From: Nautilus pompilius
Lineage: Eukaryota > Mollusca > Cephalopoda > Nautilida > Nautilidae
Direction: 5' to 3'
Assembly: GCA_018389105.1 (NCBI GenBank)
Contig: JACATO010000968.1
Span: forward strand, 1,514,501 to 1,578,500
DNA: 64,000 bases
Shown here: piece after piece, positions 28,973 to 43,700 of the stretch
Position numbering within the stretch: position 1 is the stretch's first letter
Layout of the letters: each line of letters begins with the position of its first letter
Position numbers and translations under genes: made by a program
Notes under the pieces: model-generated
The model's input: the letters and a program-made list of their open reading frames with translations, nothing else
Databases searched by the model: none
What the model was told of the DNA's origin: nothing

Positions 28973-31731
28973 TTAAAAGTGCAACAGGTATTTACTCTTT
29001 TTTTTTTTTAAAGAATTGTTTTGTTTTTCCCTTAGTTCATTGTTTGCTGTTAATTTACTTTTATTTTCCATCTGTTTAAATTATCAGTACACTTTCAGCA
29101 GAAAAGTGTTGAGGAACACCGGATCACTTTATTATCCGAATCTTCATCTTCTGTTGGGGGTCTGCTGCTGCTCTAGTATTCATTTTCATAAGTATTTAAT
29201 TAAATTTCTTTTCAAAAGGCTATGCTATTGCCCAGCATGAAGAATTCTACTTCTAGCTGAGTGGCATGTCTGTGTTTTAACCCCTACACAATCAGAAGAG
29301 TCGGAGCAATATACAACATTTCTTTACCCTGACTTATCTTAGCAAAGAGGCTTGAAGTGACCAGGGCTTTTGTAAGATTCCCCACAACAAAGAGAAACAG
29401 CCATTCCCTATGTTTGTCACATTGGGTACTACTCTACCTATTAGCTACATTTTAAAATATTACTTTGTCCACCTTACTAAAGGGTTGTTTATATGACAAC
29501 AGTACTCCATTTAATCAATACTCTGTTTTCTATGCATAGTAGAAGCTGGCCCACACACTTATTTCCTTATCTTTATCTGTTATCTGGAACTTTTTATCAA
29601 AGTTGTATCAATTAAGTAAGCATCAACAACTTGGATTTTAACATTAGTTAAACCATCCAAACATTTTAGATTTATTAGGCGTGATTTTTTTTATCTTGGA
29701 ACTCACGATAAGAATATTTTCCAGCTGATTTTTTTATTAATCACACCATTATTTAATATTTTTTTTAAAAAAATCAACTTTTAAGCATAACATATTTTAA
29801 AATATCAAAAAACTGAAGGTAGGTAGTTAATGAACTCTGCAGTAGCTGTTTCAATTTTTCTGAGCAGCAATTATGGTGGAAAGAAAATACTCTCCACTTT
29901 TAAAGGCTGAAAAAAGCTGGCACAGGTGAATTTATGTGCATCTATGGCTTGAGCCAATCCAGAAAGTGGTGAAAATTTGATGTCTTTGATTTATAATTAT
30001 AGATTTTTTGGCATTAAATACTAAGTTATTATTTTGAAAGACTTTCAAATTATTTTCAATTCTGAATCTATGTTTGTAGATCAGTATAAATTTCAATACA
30101 TTGTTACATATTAATCTGGATTTGGAAATGGCTAAGTTGATTAGTTTAACAAATATTTTTAAGCTTTTGATTTAAGTAGAAAGTTTTCATATTTTTGACA
30201 GCCTTCAGAAGTTTCATAAATGCATTGGATTTTGAACTTAGGTTTGTAGAACACTGTTGCTATTAATATTTTGTTTTGGCTCTTAAATCCTCTAGTTATG
30301 TATTAATTGGAATTTTGATATATGGCCTATATTGATTAGTAAACTTTTGAATATTTCAGTTTCCTCTACTGAATTTTTATTTATTAATTTTTTTTATAAA
30401 CTTAATTCTCATAATGTGATTAATTTTGAATTGGGATTTTACAACAGTATTATTCTTTGTTTTGGTTTTCACTTAGGTAAGCACAGGGATGGAATCCTTG
30501 ATTTTGGGGGAGTTGATGGTTGTCTCTCCACACACCCTTTCCATCTTCATTCCAGACCGGTTTCTCTGGTTGTGTGTTAATCTGGATAAATTCATTTGCT
30601 GATAAAACTTGGCATAATATTGAAAAATGCAGAGAAAAGCAATATTCTATTTATTTTTGACTGGCAAAACAAAAGTTCTCCATTTGCTATGAAGCCTTAT
30701 AACAGGCTGATCCCTACTTCTGTTACAAGTGATAATTTTTAGTTGTCAGGTAGTTTTTAAGACCAGCTCACTGACTTTGTAAGAAAGGAATTGAAGTACA
30801 GTAATTTTAAAACTTAACCATTTTATACTGATTTGTCTTCATTTTTATCAGTGCAATCAATATCACACTACATATACTTTATTTTAGTAAATCCCACCCT
30901 AATGGTATGCTCTAATAAACAAACATCCTACTTAATTTGTCATATTTTTCTGTCAGAAAAACCCACATGATTAAGTGGGTCATAGTGTAAATATTCTAAT
31001 AGATGTTGAGTAGAGCAAACTCTTATCTAATTTAGTTAACAGGCTTAAATTAACTGATGCCTTTACCATAGTCTCTGTAAATCAGCCAATCTATAATTAA
31101 TTTACTTCTAGTGGTGCCATCCCAATCTTATTTCAATGTTTTGTGTAGCGGTTGGTGAATAAATCAGTCCATTTATCTAATGAAATGTGGCTTCACTAGC
31201 AGGATGCAGGCCAATTTTGTTGACTCAGTAATAGCATCAGGATTTTGCACATGTACTTAATAAAACCAGATAGTGATGTGTAATTGTGGTGCTTATAATT
31301 ATTGAGAAAAAGTAAGAATGGATATATCAAAAGGTGCAACCCAATGGAGATGTCCATAAACAACTCATTACCTACAATTAGTTCCGCTTAAATCTACTTG
31401 ACTTTAATGTTTTGTGTGCAGGTGACAGGTATACCTGAGATAGCTCGGGGTCAGCATGATTTGTGTATGTTTTTCACAATCAGTTTTTGTTGTGAGAGTT
31501 TCTCTTGTTCAACTTAAAAATCTTTAAATTAGACTTTTGTTTCGTTTTTTTTTTATCAGAATGTTAAAGGAATCGATAATTAGTAAGAAGAGAACTCTAA
31601 ATAACTGGTGGACTTTTTGTCTGTTTTTTAGGAATGAGACAAATAAATAAACCATTAAGTCTATCTGTGTGCTGAGACTTTTTAATAATGAATTTTATGC
31701 ATATATTTTTTAACTAACAGTGTGACTGATG
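28973..31731. other. Tail-to-tail intergenic region, BBS12 / chitinase-like
   Basis: About 2.8 kb of AT-rich DNA follows the BBS12 stop and runs to the 3' end of the chitinase-like gene on the other strand. It should contain the BBS12 3' UTR, but I could not pick a clear poly(A) signal apart from a weak ATTAAA almost overlapping the stop. I see no other gene, RNA or recognisable repeat in it. Confidence 0.6.
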
Positions 31732-31737
31732 TTTATT
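31732..31737 (-). terminator. Poly(A) signal of the chitinase-like gene
   Basis: AATAAA on the minus strand lies about 36 nt downstream of the chitinase-like stop codon (31775-31773), a usual position for a short 3' UTR. Confidence 0.6.
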
Positions 31738-31772
31738 TCAGTTCAGGTCTTTTATACTGTATAAATTGGATT

Positions 31773-34700
31773 TTAATCAGGAAGTTGGCTCTTTAGTATT
31801 CTCATCAGGGGAAATGGTACATTCTGGCACTTTCCTCTGAAATCATCCAGTGAGATCTCCCAAACCATGGCTCCACCTAGCTTCATCTTCTGTATGTAAT
31901 GAGCCTGTGGTATACAAGTTGCAATTTCAGAAATCATCATCATTCAGGAAAATTTCTGAATCATTAGCTGCATTATCAGTGATGCATTGCTATAGTTATG
32001 TACATAAGATGCAGAAATCTCCTAACTTCTTGAATTGTTGGGGTTTTTTTAGTTATCTTTCTAGGGATATTTGGATATATTGATTGGTTTCACCTCAACT
32101 ATCCCACTCAGCAAACTTTACATAGCTTAAATGTTTGGGATTAAAAAAAATTATTATCTATACAAAGTTAAACATTTCTATCAGCCCTCTTAATGTTAAA
32201 TTGAAAAGGTCCTTTTATTTTCTCGGATTGTTACAAACTTGGTTATGATAGTTATATTAAACTGCATGATGAAGTTCTTATAATTAAGAAAGTCCTTTGT
32301 GACAAATATTACAATGGAAATTTCAGAATTTGGTCAAGTGCAACATCTATAAGACCATGAGTCTTTGCTGTTGATCTCATTAAAAGCATATGACAGTCAC
32401 TGTAAGAATGTCCAGTGCATCTCTAGACATAAACAACAGAAAATATTGCAGTCTGGTAATTGACTTTATTTGAACTCTTTTGAAGACTGCAATGGTCATT
32501 ATTTTCTGAAACCCAAAAGCATTTTTTTCTCTGGTTATCGATCTAATCTTGAAAAGAAAACCTGATTTAAAGTCAGATCTTCTCTAAACTCAGTGAAGTC
32601 TAGTTTCAGAATTATTTTCCAATAAAGGAATCCAGACATTGCCTATTTTCCTTGTTGTTTCCATTAGCAGAAATTTGATTTAAGCAGATATCTACATTAA
32701 AGACTTCAGAAAATACCATTAGCAGATATCAAAGTAAAATATTGCAGTAGACATTCCAGATTTACTAAATATAGCTGATTGAATATTTGAAAGTGTGGCT
32801 TTTATGTCATATGTGAGGGACTGTTGAAACTTAAAGACTACCAGAATTTATTGTCAATCATTTAAAATTAATTGAAGCAACATACCTTTATGGAAATACT
32901 TTGCATGTCATCGTACCCAATCCACTGATCTCCTTTGAAAGCATATGGTTCTTTCATGAATTTTAACCATTTTCTGGTCCATTCACCTGATTTTACCTGC
33001 TGGCAGATCTGTTAGAATGAAAAATGTCAAAATATTAATTGCTTTGTGTGCGTGTGTGCATGTGTGTGTGTTTGTGATCTCCTTGGATGTAGAATAACAA
33101 AAGCAGATAAGCTTACTATAGAGTAGGCTGCTGAACCTTCTCCATAGTGTGAAATTCCAACCACTGGATCACCAATGTTGTGTCTTTTGGAATCAGCCAG
33201 GGTGAAACCTTTCCCAAAGAGTGCTACTCCAAGAATAATTTTATGACTTGGTACACCTTGGGACAGGTAGTATTTAATATTTCTATCCTGTTGATAGAAG
33301 AAAAGAAAGAAAAGGACACATTATAAAGTGCAGAGTTTGGATACTTACCATGAAAAAAAGACTAATTTTAAGAAGTGTCTTGGTGCTTTTTATTTAGTTG
33401 TAAAAATATATGAAACAAAATTGCATTTGTCTGGCATAAGAATTCAGCTTGGAAGATAAATGGTTACAAATTAATAACCTGAACCTGATCCAGATTGAGA
33501 ATATTTTCAGTCATGATTTAAAAAGGAATTGTGTTTTATGTGAAGTAGTTTTTAGCACAAAATTTCTGCCAAATGCAGGTTAACAAACTAAGAAAAATTT
33601 AGGGTTCTAATGTTGGCAGGTTGTCTTAATCATACATTAGATTGTTTTCTGAATGGAATACTAATGTATTGGAATTAATTTTTTTTGTTTTGTTTTTAAA
33701 ATCTGAAAACTTTAGTATTTTGACACAAGGTATTGTAGACTAGTATTAGATTTTTAAAAACAAAAGTGAAAGCATTATCTGAAATAAAGTTTGTCTTAAA
33801 CAGTGAGGGAGGTTGGTTAACAAAACAATTGGAGAGGCTCTATTTTCCATATATACCTACATTCTCTCATTGATAAACTCACATTGTTTCATGTGGGCTC
33901 GCCAATAAAATAATTCAAGTGTATGGGCTTAAAGTTTGGTTTCTTGGGTGAATCTTTCCTGTGGGGTATGGAAATGGCTTTAAAAAGATGTAAGACCTAT
34001 AATACTGTATGGTTTAACAGGGCAAACGCCAATCACGTAACCAGTGATGTACACGAAGAGCATACACACTGTACGTTGTATCTTTCCATTCACAAAATCT
34101 GTCATGTTTACCACATCTGACTCTAAAATGAACACAGTATATGCATACATTTTTACAATGGCAGCACAGTTATTTGGTAATATGAAAATGATGCTATTTC
34201 ATTTACTTCGACTGTTTCTTAGTCTTTAAAATATTAAACCTCTCTTTAATTTTCCAATGAACTCATTCTCCAGTTTATAGTTTTGAGAGCTGCTGTCCAT
34301 CCATATCAGGAATATTTGCATAAGCCTCTCTTCTGAGCACACCTGTGAAAACTCATCATCTTGATGGAATTCAGTTTTCTTGTTAGTTTCTGTAGGCAGC
34401 TTTTTCTTCCATTGTTGAGGAGGAACATAGAAAATGCCATTACTATTTTTTAGCTGCCTTGCCCTTTTCAACTTTCCATCTTGTAGTTGAAGGTACCAAT
34501 GTCGGTACTCATACTTTTTCCCTCCCTGTTGAAACTTCACTTATTTTGAGTTTGAGTTTATTCATGAGCATATTTAACTTCTCACCACCTCAACAGAGCT
34601 TCATTTTTTTTCTTCCTTATGTTACTAACCATAGGTGACTGGTATTTTTGACACTTTTAGAACTTTTTTTTAATAGACATGTCCAGTTTGCACTTTAGAT

Positions 34701-37700
34701 AACCTCCAGATTCCTCAACTTTCCATTCTTGCAGTTTGGAAAAACACCTAAGCATGTAAAGCATGGTTCAGTTCCTCTTCCTCCTTTTTAACCAGCACTT
34801 GGTGGTATATATTCATTATACACAACATCTACTGGTATTAGGATATCGTCAGGCTTTTCTTTTGGTTTATCTTTAGGACGCTTAGCTGATTTCTGGCGGG
34901 TGGTCATATTCTCTCTTCTGCTAAGATGATTTGGTCTTAGACTGCCTGAAACACAATTGCGAATCTAAATATTCACCTCAAGAAGCTGAATTGGTGAGAA
35001 TAATACATTTACACTCTGGGATTAGCCCTTGTTTTACAAGTACATACATCAGCCAGGATCATGCTTCTCTTCTCTTTCCCAGAAAATACAATCCTGGGAA
35101 AAATTTCTTCACTTCACTTCGCTTCACTTGTCCCACCATAACCAATAGGTCATCATGGCACCTTGAGAGGTGGGTCCAGGAGGGCATTTTAAAACCTGGT
35201 GGAAGGGCAAATTACACTTTGCCAAATGATCTCTAATTCAAATTATACAAGTTGTTTATTTCGAATATACTGAACTGATCACCCCATTTAAATTTAAGGT
35301 AACATTCTCAATTTAAAATATAAATTATAATTTATTTATTTTTTCTTTTACACTTGTAAATTTCAAATGGATTGCAGCATTCTCTCTGTAGAATGTCAAG
35401 GAAAACTTCATGGTGGTGCAAGAGACGCTGTTGGATTCCAAACTGTCCGTCACTTCCTGAGGATATTGTTACAGAATGATGAACCTGCCTGACTTTGGGA
35501 TGTTGTTTAGATTTATCAGTTCATTTCTACTGTGTGTGTGTGTGTGTGAACATTGTAGCATTCAAGTTCACGTAAGGTATTTATGATGCATTTGGTTAGG
35601 TCCATTGCTTTAGCTCTCTTAACCTACTAAGATAGCAAGCGATGGCTAATAGTTGAAGTAACATGCTCTCAAGGTTTCTGATGTGATCAGAAATGAATAT
35701 GGCTAAAGCCTGTTAATCATAGAGAGGCATGCATATATGTATATGTAATCTACACACACACGTACATATTTATGATTACATCTCTCATTTTTATCTAAAA
35801 AAGTGTTTTCTCTCTTATTAGGCTGAACATCTTTTCTAATTTTGGTCTAAAGTTATCTTTAGTATTGCTGAACACATAACCAGAGTTGGGTTTTGTAGCA
35901 ACTGTGCCAGTGGAATTTCAAGGGTCTGAAGTTCTTTCTTTTTTATACCTGTCCATACTCTAAAGTATCGTATATATATACATCGTTTTTTAATGCCATT
36001 TTCAGACTACAGTGGAAACAGAGAACCCAAATTTGGAGCTTATGTCTTTATTTTTTAAAGAGTTATGAGTAATGAAAAAACAAAATGTTTTGAAAGTGGG
36101 TGTGGCACACCTTCAGGATCAAATCTCTTGTATAAAATGGGTTATAACTCCCTCATTAATGAGAGTTGATATCAAATATTTTTACAGACTATTTGATACA
36201 TATGCTAACTACATATAAAAAAGAGTCAGATATGAGATGTTGTATGGAAATCTGTCATCCAAACTGTTATAAAATTTTAGTGCATTCTTGTATGTGTGTG
36301 AGTAGTTGGTCATTATAATGGTCAGCTCACCGTATTTGGAAATAAAGCACTGTGGTGGTTTACTTGAGTACTTCTTCGGCCATAGTAACCATAGGACATC
36401 ACATTAATGAAATCCAAATTACTATTTTAAAAAAACAAAAAAAAAAACACATTAACTAATGGCACCAAGGTGACAAGAATAAAGTTGTTTGTGATGTTAT
36501 TTTTTTATAGAAAGCAGAGTAGTTCAAGCATTTCATGCCATCTCAATAGGTGTAGCTGATGAACTTAGTGTCACCATCAGCAGGGTGTTTTTAGTCATGA
36601 AAATGACTCTTTTTGAGAACAGTGATGCTAATTTTCAGTGGGCATTTATATTTTTTGGATTGTACGAGTGACCTGAGGTGGTCTTGAGGCTATTGGTCAG
36701 TGGGCCAAAGCATTGGTCAAAAACTATGTTAAAATTGTAGCAACTAACACAGGAAGTAGTATCTATAAATAATAATAGGCTGCTGACTAAAGTTTGAATA
36801 AATGATTCACTTTTTATTAAAAAGTGAACATTAAAAACAAAATAATAAGGTTCAACTTTAAGTTATATGAAAACATGATTATATTCAAATTTTGATGAAT
36901 CAAGCATCCTACAGTAGGAATATTTCAAAATTCTTTGTAAATATGAGTTTGACTTATAAAAAACACAGGGCCTTACATACTTCTTGTTAATACAGACTTC
37001 TGTTAGTGGCTAAAACATAAAACCATCTTGTATAATGTCTATCTTCCTTACGCTGCATATATGCAGGTGTGATGTGCTTCAGGCAAGGTAGATATAAAGA
37101 TTTTGTAGGAAGTACATACTTGCTGAGCTGCTTCAGTTCAAAACCATGCTGAGCTGTCAGTTTGGCTGCAGGCAGTGCAGCTGTAAGAAGCAGCCCATGT
37201 TTGACACACACTGCTTTCATCATCTGTGGAAATGGAAGATAACTCAGATAGTTAATCAACATTCAGTGGTATGTAGCACATCTAATTCATGTTTTACAAC
37301 TGTAGCAGTATACTGAGAACATACATTAAATTTTCTATATATATATGTCCAAAAAAAAAGTAATTTTTAGCATTTTAATTAATTGCATTTTCCACCCACC
37401 AAAGCTACTAATAAGATATATAATTCAACATGCAAAATACTAGAGCAAATGTTTTTTGGGGAGATTCTAACAGAACTTGGGTCTTTAAAAAAAACTTTTA
37501 AAGAAAAATGTAATTAATTTGCTTTTTTTTCAAAAAGTGAAAACTTTCCAAAAATATCATAGGAATGAGATGGAGTTTTATCTGTTTGCTGTCTTCTGAT
37601 GCAGTAATGAGAATGCACTGGGAAACTAGAAAATTCCTAAGAAACTTTATCAATTTCACATGAGGTTAACTTAATTTCTCTATTAGCTGAAACAAAAAGG

Positions 37701-40700
37701 AAAGCAGCTCATTGTTCTAGCTAAAGGATGAAAACACACACCCTTCACATGTCTGAGAGGGCACATGTATATGTAATCAGTCCAACATTGGTAAGACATC
37801 ACACAATTTCCAACTCTGCACACAAGAACATGGAGATCTCTCAAAACAGTCAGGACCTGCTCCTTATCTTTTCCCACATCCTGGAAACTAACTTAAATAA
37901 TTATAACCCATCCTTGGAAAATTAGAAGAACAATAGAAGCTTTTACCATGATCTCATTGATTGAAAACATTCATGTGAGTTGCTTAATGCAAGAAATCAG
38001 TGCAATACAGTAGTCTTCCCTCTTTCATGGGGTCTAGCAGAAGGCTTTAAGGAGCAAATATGAGAATGGTTGGCTCTCTGTTTCTGACTGGTCTAACTCG
38101 TATTTATGACTGAATCACACAACAGACTGAACTAGGGCGACTCCAGCTGGTGTTTGGCAGAAGTTGGCTTCTGCTACATAATTCAGTCTTGTTCTTCAGA
38201 CCAGTACATAGATAAAACTGCATGCATTTGCATTACATTACACTAATAAAGATGTAAAAAATCTGTCACCCTAACACTTTGGGAATTATCTATCTATTTT
38301 AAAGAATTACTTGTAGCTTACACAATTATACGGTAATAGAAATGACTTTGTTGTGGTTGTGTGGGTGAAAGAGTGAAATAATCTGTTTTAGTCAATATTG
38401 CAGTTTTATTTTAGTAAATGCTGATTTCTACAGTGGAAGTCAAAGATCTCTCTCTCTCTCTCTCAGAAATTTCTTCCCACCCCAGAAAAATGACATTTGT
38501 TTATTGCTATTTTCCATCATCTCACAGAAAACATCCATTTATTTATTTCTCAGTTAATAACGAGGATTTACACACTTATGATATCCAAGGGTTTCTATAC
38601 CCTTTTTTGAATTTGAGAAAAGAGCGTAAGGTGGCACTGCATGATTTATGTCAAACATAGAAAAGGTGTGACGAGGATTGGAGAAGAATCTGTGCCTTAC
38701 CTGAAAATATACAAAGCAAAACTGTGTGTCAGGAAATTCTCTAAGGCACCGTTTTGCTTTGTATAAGCCAAATTTAAAACAAAGTGCACAATGTTTTGCA
38801 ACAAAAAGAAAATGAAGGGAGTTACACATTTGCTTCCAAAAATTCCTTGACATGATGGATGTGGAAGTGTCACCTTTAACTTTGGCGGTAATATTTTAAT
38901 CTGATTTGAAAAAAAAAACAACTTTTTTTCTTTAACTTGGAAGCGTTTCGGGTTTTTTAAAATATGAAGCATGTCGAACCTTATAAGTAGTAGGCAGGGA
39001 TCTTTGGGAATCAAATTCAAATTTATTTTTTTCACCAAAAAGTTACAACTTAACAAATGTTTCAAAGAGAAATTCTTACTCAGATCCGATTTCATGGCTT
39101 TGTGTGATAGTGTATGGCAATAAAAACATCTTCACTGGAAATTGTTCTCATAGTAGAATACCACAATTTTAAAAAAAAATGTAATTGTGTATTTAATTAT
39201 ATTTGATTTGAAAGTTCTCATTGATCTCTTTTGTAAAAAATGTGGACTTACGTAGTTTGTTGCAAGTGATGGGATCTTAATTGTTAATGTTCAGTCTACA
39301 GGAGCCTATAGCAATTCAGCAACTCATACTTCAGTATTAAAGTATAGAAGGTTTACTATACATAAACTCTGCAGTATCCTTTGAGTTTTATGTTGTTTTA
39401 AGGTTTAGATATTTTTGGCTATTTATACCCTAACATGTGCTGTACAACTTTTGTGAATTTTTTACTAATCCTCTTGTAAGTGGAACTCAACTGTATTCAC
39501 AAGAATTTCAGTCAGTGGCTTTTCCTTTTGGTTGTTTAAAATGGTTACAATGTTTTCTGCACTGACAGTGGTTTTGAACATGCGATATGATCATTCAATT
39601 CCTGGTGAAAAACCAGTGTTAAGTGCTGAAAGTCAAATGGCTCTGACTTGGTGAAATTTGTATGGTGGCTATTTTGTTTACAGTAATTCCTGCACTTCAT
39701 TGTGCTGCTAAATTTATCTTGGAAAAGCCAGGCAACTTTTGACAATCATCTATACTAGAAGACTTCATTATGAGAAATGTGATGCATTATACATTTCCCC
39801 AGTAGTACATCTAAAACCTGAATAAGAAACATTAAAAGATTTGGTTTACTGACCTTTATTAACTTGGTAAATTGGATCTTGTCTCCAGCTGGGCTTCCAA
39901 AGAAGGCAGGGTACTCCCAGTCTATGTCAATACCATTGAAGTTATGTTTGAGGGCAAATTCTATGGAATTATTGGTGAAGGTTGCCATGTTTGCTGGTGA
40001 TGAGACAGTCACATGGAACTCTGGGATTACTGCTCCGCCACCAACCGATATCAACGTTCGTAGTTTGGGGTTTTTCAGTTTCAATGCATTTATTCTGGCA
40101 TAGCTGAGAAAAAAAATTTATGCCCTATACACATGAAACCACTGAGAGGGAAATAATTGAATTATTGAAGAAGTGTCAGCAGTTTTGTGCAAAATGTCAA
40201 ACTTTATTACCAGAGTTGGCTTTGTTTTTGCTTGTTTTTTTTCTTCAAAACGTTAAAGGAAGATCAGTAATTTTGTGTGGAATGTTAAACACTGCTGCCA
40301 AATATGGTTTGTTTGTGTTTTTTTCTAGTTGCAAAAATTGATGCTTTTTTAATTAATATGTTGTTTTTTAATACAAACAGTATTAATGTTTCTTTTAACC
40401 TGAGATCTGACACATTGCCGTATACATTTCTGAAAACTGAAAAGAATGGTGACAAATTTTCGTGCAGGTTTCACTAAAACTAAATTTGCAACATTCATAA
40501 CGAGAGAAAAGAGGTTGGGGAAGGATAAATTGCTGAGATGCACGATTCATTTTGAAAAACATCTGAGGAAAATAGCATTAAGATGAGAAGCTGTTGGATT
40601 ACTTCATGATGACCAGGGTTAGAGATATTGATTCGGTAGTAGCTGAGTAGCTTTAAAGCAGTGCTTTTCAACCTTATTTGATGCACAGAACCTTTTGAAA

Positions 40701-43700
40701 CTGGACACCACATCACGGAACTCCCTGGCGCTCATCACTGAAAAATATCTGAGGAATGTACTTTAATAGTAAACTATACATGCAGATGTTGCAAACATGG
40801 TTCAAGAATTACATAAAGTACTATATTTAATTAATTAATGATTGGCTTGCTGCTGCTTTGATTTAATCATAACTTCAAACTGAGAAACGCATCTGGAGAG
40901 AGGGCATCGCATCGCAACATCCAAGTTCTTTTTGAGACTGTTCCACATTTTTGATTTTATTTATGAGACAAGAAAATTCATTCTCACAAAGGTGTTTGGA
41001 AACCGAACGAAGATTTTAAGAGCCAACTCAGAAATTACAGGCATATCACCTTTTGGCAACAAAAACGCCCCAAAATTTCCCCTGTCATCATTGAACCTTT
41101 AAAAGAGGTTCTTCAGAGTAACATTGGTGTGGAGTTTGGTAAGAGGCTTCATGAGCTCTGCATTTTTCTCCATAGTAAGGTTTTGAGTAGAAATTGGATC
41201 CAGAATCCAAGGCTTTTCCTCCCAGCCTAGTGATTCTTTCATGGAAAAGTATATCACAAAATTTTCTTCTAGGCCTTTCTAAGGAAAGATCATGAGTTCT
41301 CTCATTTCTTTAAAATCATCTGCATAAGAATCTGGAAGAACCTGTTGTAGGGTTGGAAATCTTGAAAAATACCTTGTCTTTCCACAATTTTTTGAGCTAC
41401 ATTTTTAATGCCTCCACTTTGCTGTGTAGAATGAAGATATCAGCCTCACTACCTTTCAGGCTCAGGATCAAAGAGTTCACCAGATGAAACATGTATGCCA
41501 GGCAAGCCAATTCTGATATCCAAACAGGCTGCACAAAAAGGCAAGCCTTCTCATGCATCTCTTTAGTCAAAACACTCCCATGTCTAAGCAGCAAAGGAAT
41601 TCTCAGACAGTCTTGGTCTTAGGAATAGGATATTGAACATATTGAATATCGACTACTCATGTCAGTATATTCATCAATCTGCAGGCCAAACCAGCAGGGT
41701 GCTCAAACGTTTTGAAGCATTTGATCTATCAGGTTGAAATTGGAGTCTGAAACAGGCCAAAGCATCACACTATTGGACAAAGACAGGTTCTTAACTCTGT
41801 TGACAGCCTTTTCACCATGAAGTTTTTTTACTGCAATTACAAGGCTCAGTTTGATGACATCTTCAGTAAATGGTTGCTTTTGCTTACACAAGACATCGGC
41901 AATGTGATATGATGCTCTCATCAGGTCCATATATTGACTATTAGACATCATTGTAGACTTGAAGGAGTCTTTCTGCTTGCAGGAAAGTTTACACATCTTC
42001 CCTAAGTATACCTTCATTTTGGTTTTGGTATTCTTCATGATTTGCCTTAAGATGCCCTTTCAGTTTCACTGGAGCCAGAGAAGAGTTGCATAGCTGCTCT
42101 CCGCAAATTAGACATGTTCCTTCTGGTTTAGAGCACAATGTTTGATTTGATCATTAGGAAAATAAAATCTGAGAGTAACAGTTCTCATTTGATTTTCTTG
42201 CCTTATTCCCTGAAGATTGGTAATCTTTATGACATTGATGATATATATTTTTTTCTTTTGTGGCTCCCCCCATAACTGAGTCGCTTTCTTCCAGGAAGTG
42301 AACTGGTTCCAGGAATGTTTGGTGAGTTTTTTAAAGAAGAAATTTGCCAGGGTTGACTGCTTCATTGTAAAGAAAGGGGTGTAGGGGTGGGAAAAAAACT
42401 CAATTAAACAATTTATAATAATGAATAATCATCTCAAACTTTTTAAAAGTTAATGTTGGTTAAGCTTTGTTGAATTAACCCTGCAACAATTGAAATCCAC
42501 TTACAATATATTTCAAAATTGTATGGTAAATTTGGTTCGGTAGGCTCTGTATTTTTTCATTGAATTGCTCAATCTCTAGTGTTCTGTGCATTACACTAGT
42601 CAACACAAATAGGTTGGTACACTTTTAATATCCTGCTCTAGTCACTAAAATAGTTGGACTTGCTGACCCCTGACTTTGGGACCTTTGGTCTGTACAATTT
42701 TTTATGCTTGACGTGTGACTGCCATCCATCTTAAGACTTCTTGAAAATCGTAACCTAACCATTTGCCCAGTTTAAAATTCGTAAACAATGACAACCATCT
42801 CTCATCCATCCTTAGTCTTGACCTTGACCTTGCCTGAAGTTGAAAACATTTGACGTTGAAAGATTGAAAGCGTCGCCCTACATGCTTCCCATGAAGTTTA
42901 ATGAATCGGTATGCCCATGAATCAGATTGTGTTGTCTAGACAGAATGAAATGTTGTCCAAATATTTTTTTTCAAACAGTGTAGTAATTCATTGTGATGTA
43001 ATATTACTTGCATAACTACATAGCATATGAAGGCAACTTGAGGTTGGATTGTTTAGGAATTCTGCTCACCTGGCAAGGAAATTTGTATTTAGTGTTTTCT
43101 TTTCAAGGAACCCTTGCGTAACCCCTGGAGCACCTTGGCAGAACCCCTGACTATTTCATGTGAATGGAGCACTGATCCAAGTCAATAATTCGGCTTAGTT
43201 TACCCTATGACTAAACGTAAGTTCAGCAATAACTTTCCTTTGTTATTAATCTTAATGCAATCCAATGTTTCAGACATGGATGGCTGAGACCCTAACTTTT
43301 CTGGTAAAAACCCACAAACCACTCTGCTTTTGTCATAGTTAGACATGTCTGGTGATGCCATAACTCTCCTGTCAAGAAGATCATGTGTTCGTTATAACTG
43401 TGATGAGAACTGCATGTCATTTGGTTTTATGTCTTGGTTCTGCCAAATGGCACTTAGTGCTACTATCTTTTTTTTTTTTTTGCTTATTTAAGAAGAGTTA
43501 AAAACCAAAATGGCAGTCTGTTATGAAATTATTTAATTAATTTTTCCTTATGCACATTTGATAATTTGTGGTCAGTAATTTGAAAATGAATGAAATATAG
43601 TAATATATTTTAAACTGTGTGGACTTCAGTTTTTGTTTAGAGAGGGTCCAAACCTTTTACATCCAAAAAAATAGTCAAGTAAATTATATATCATACCATC

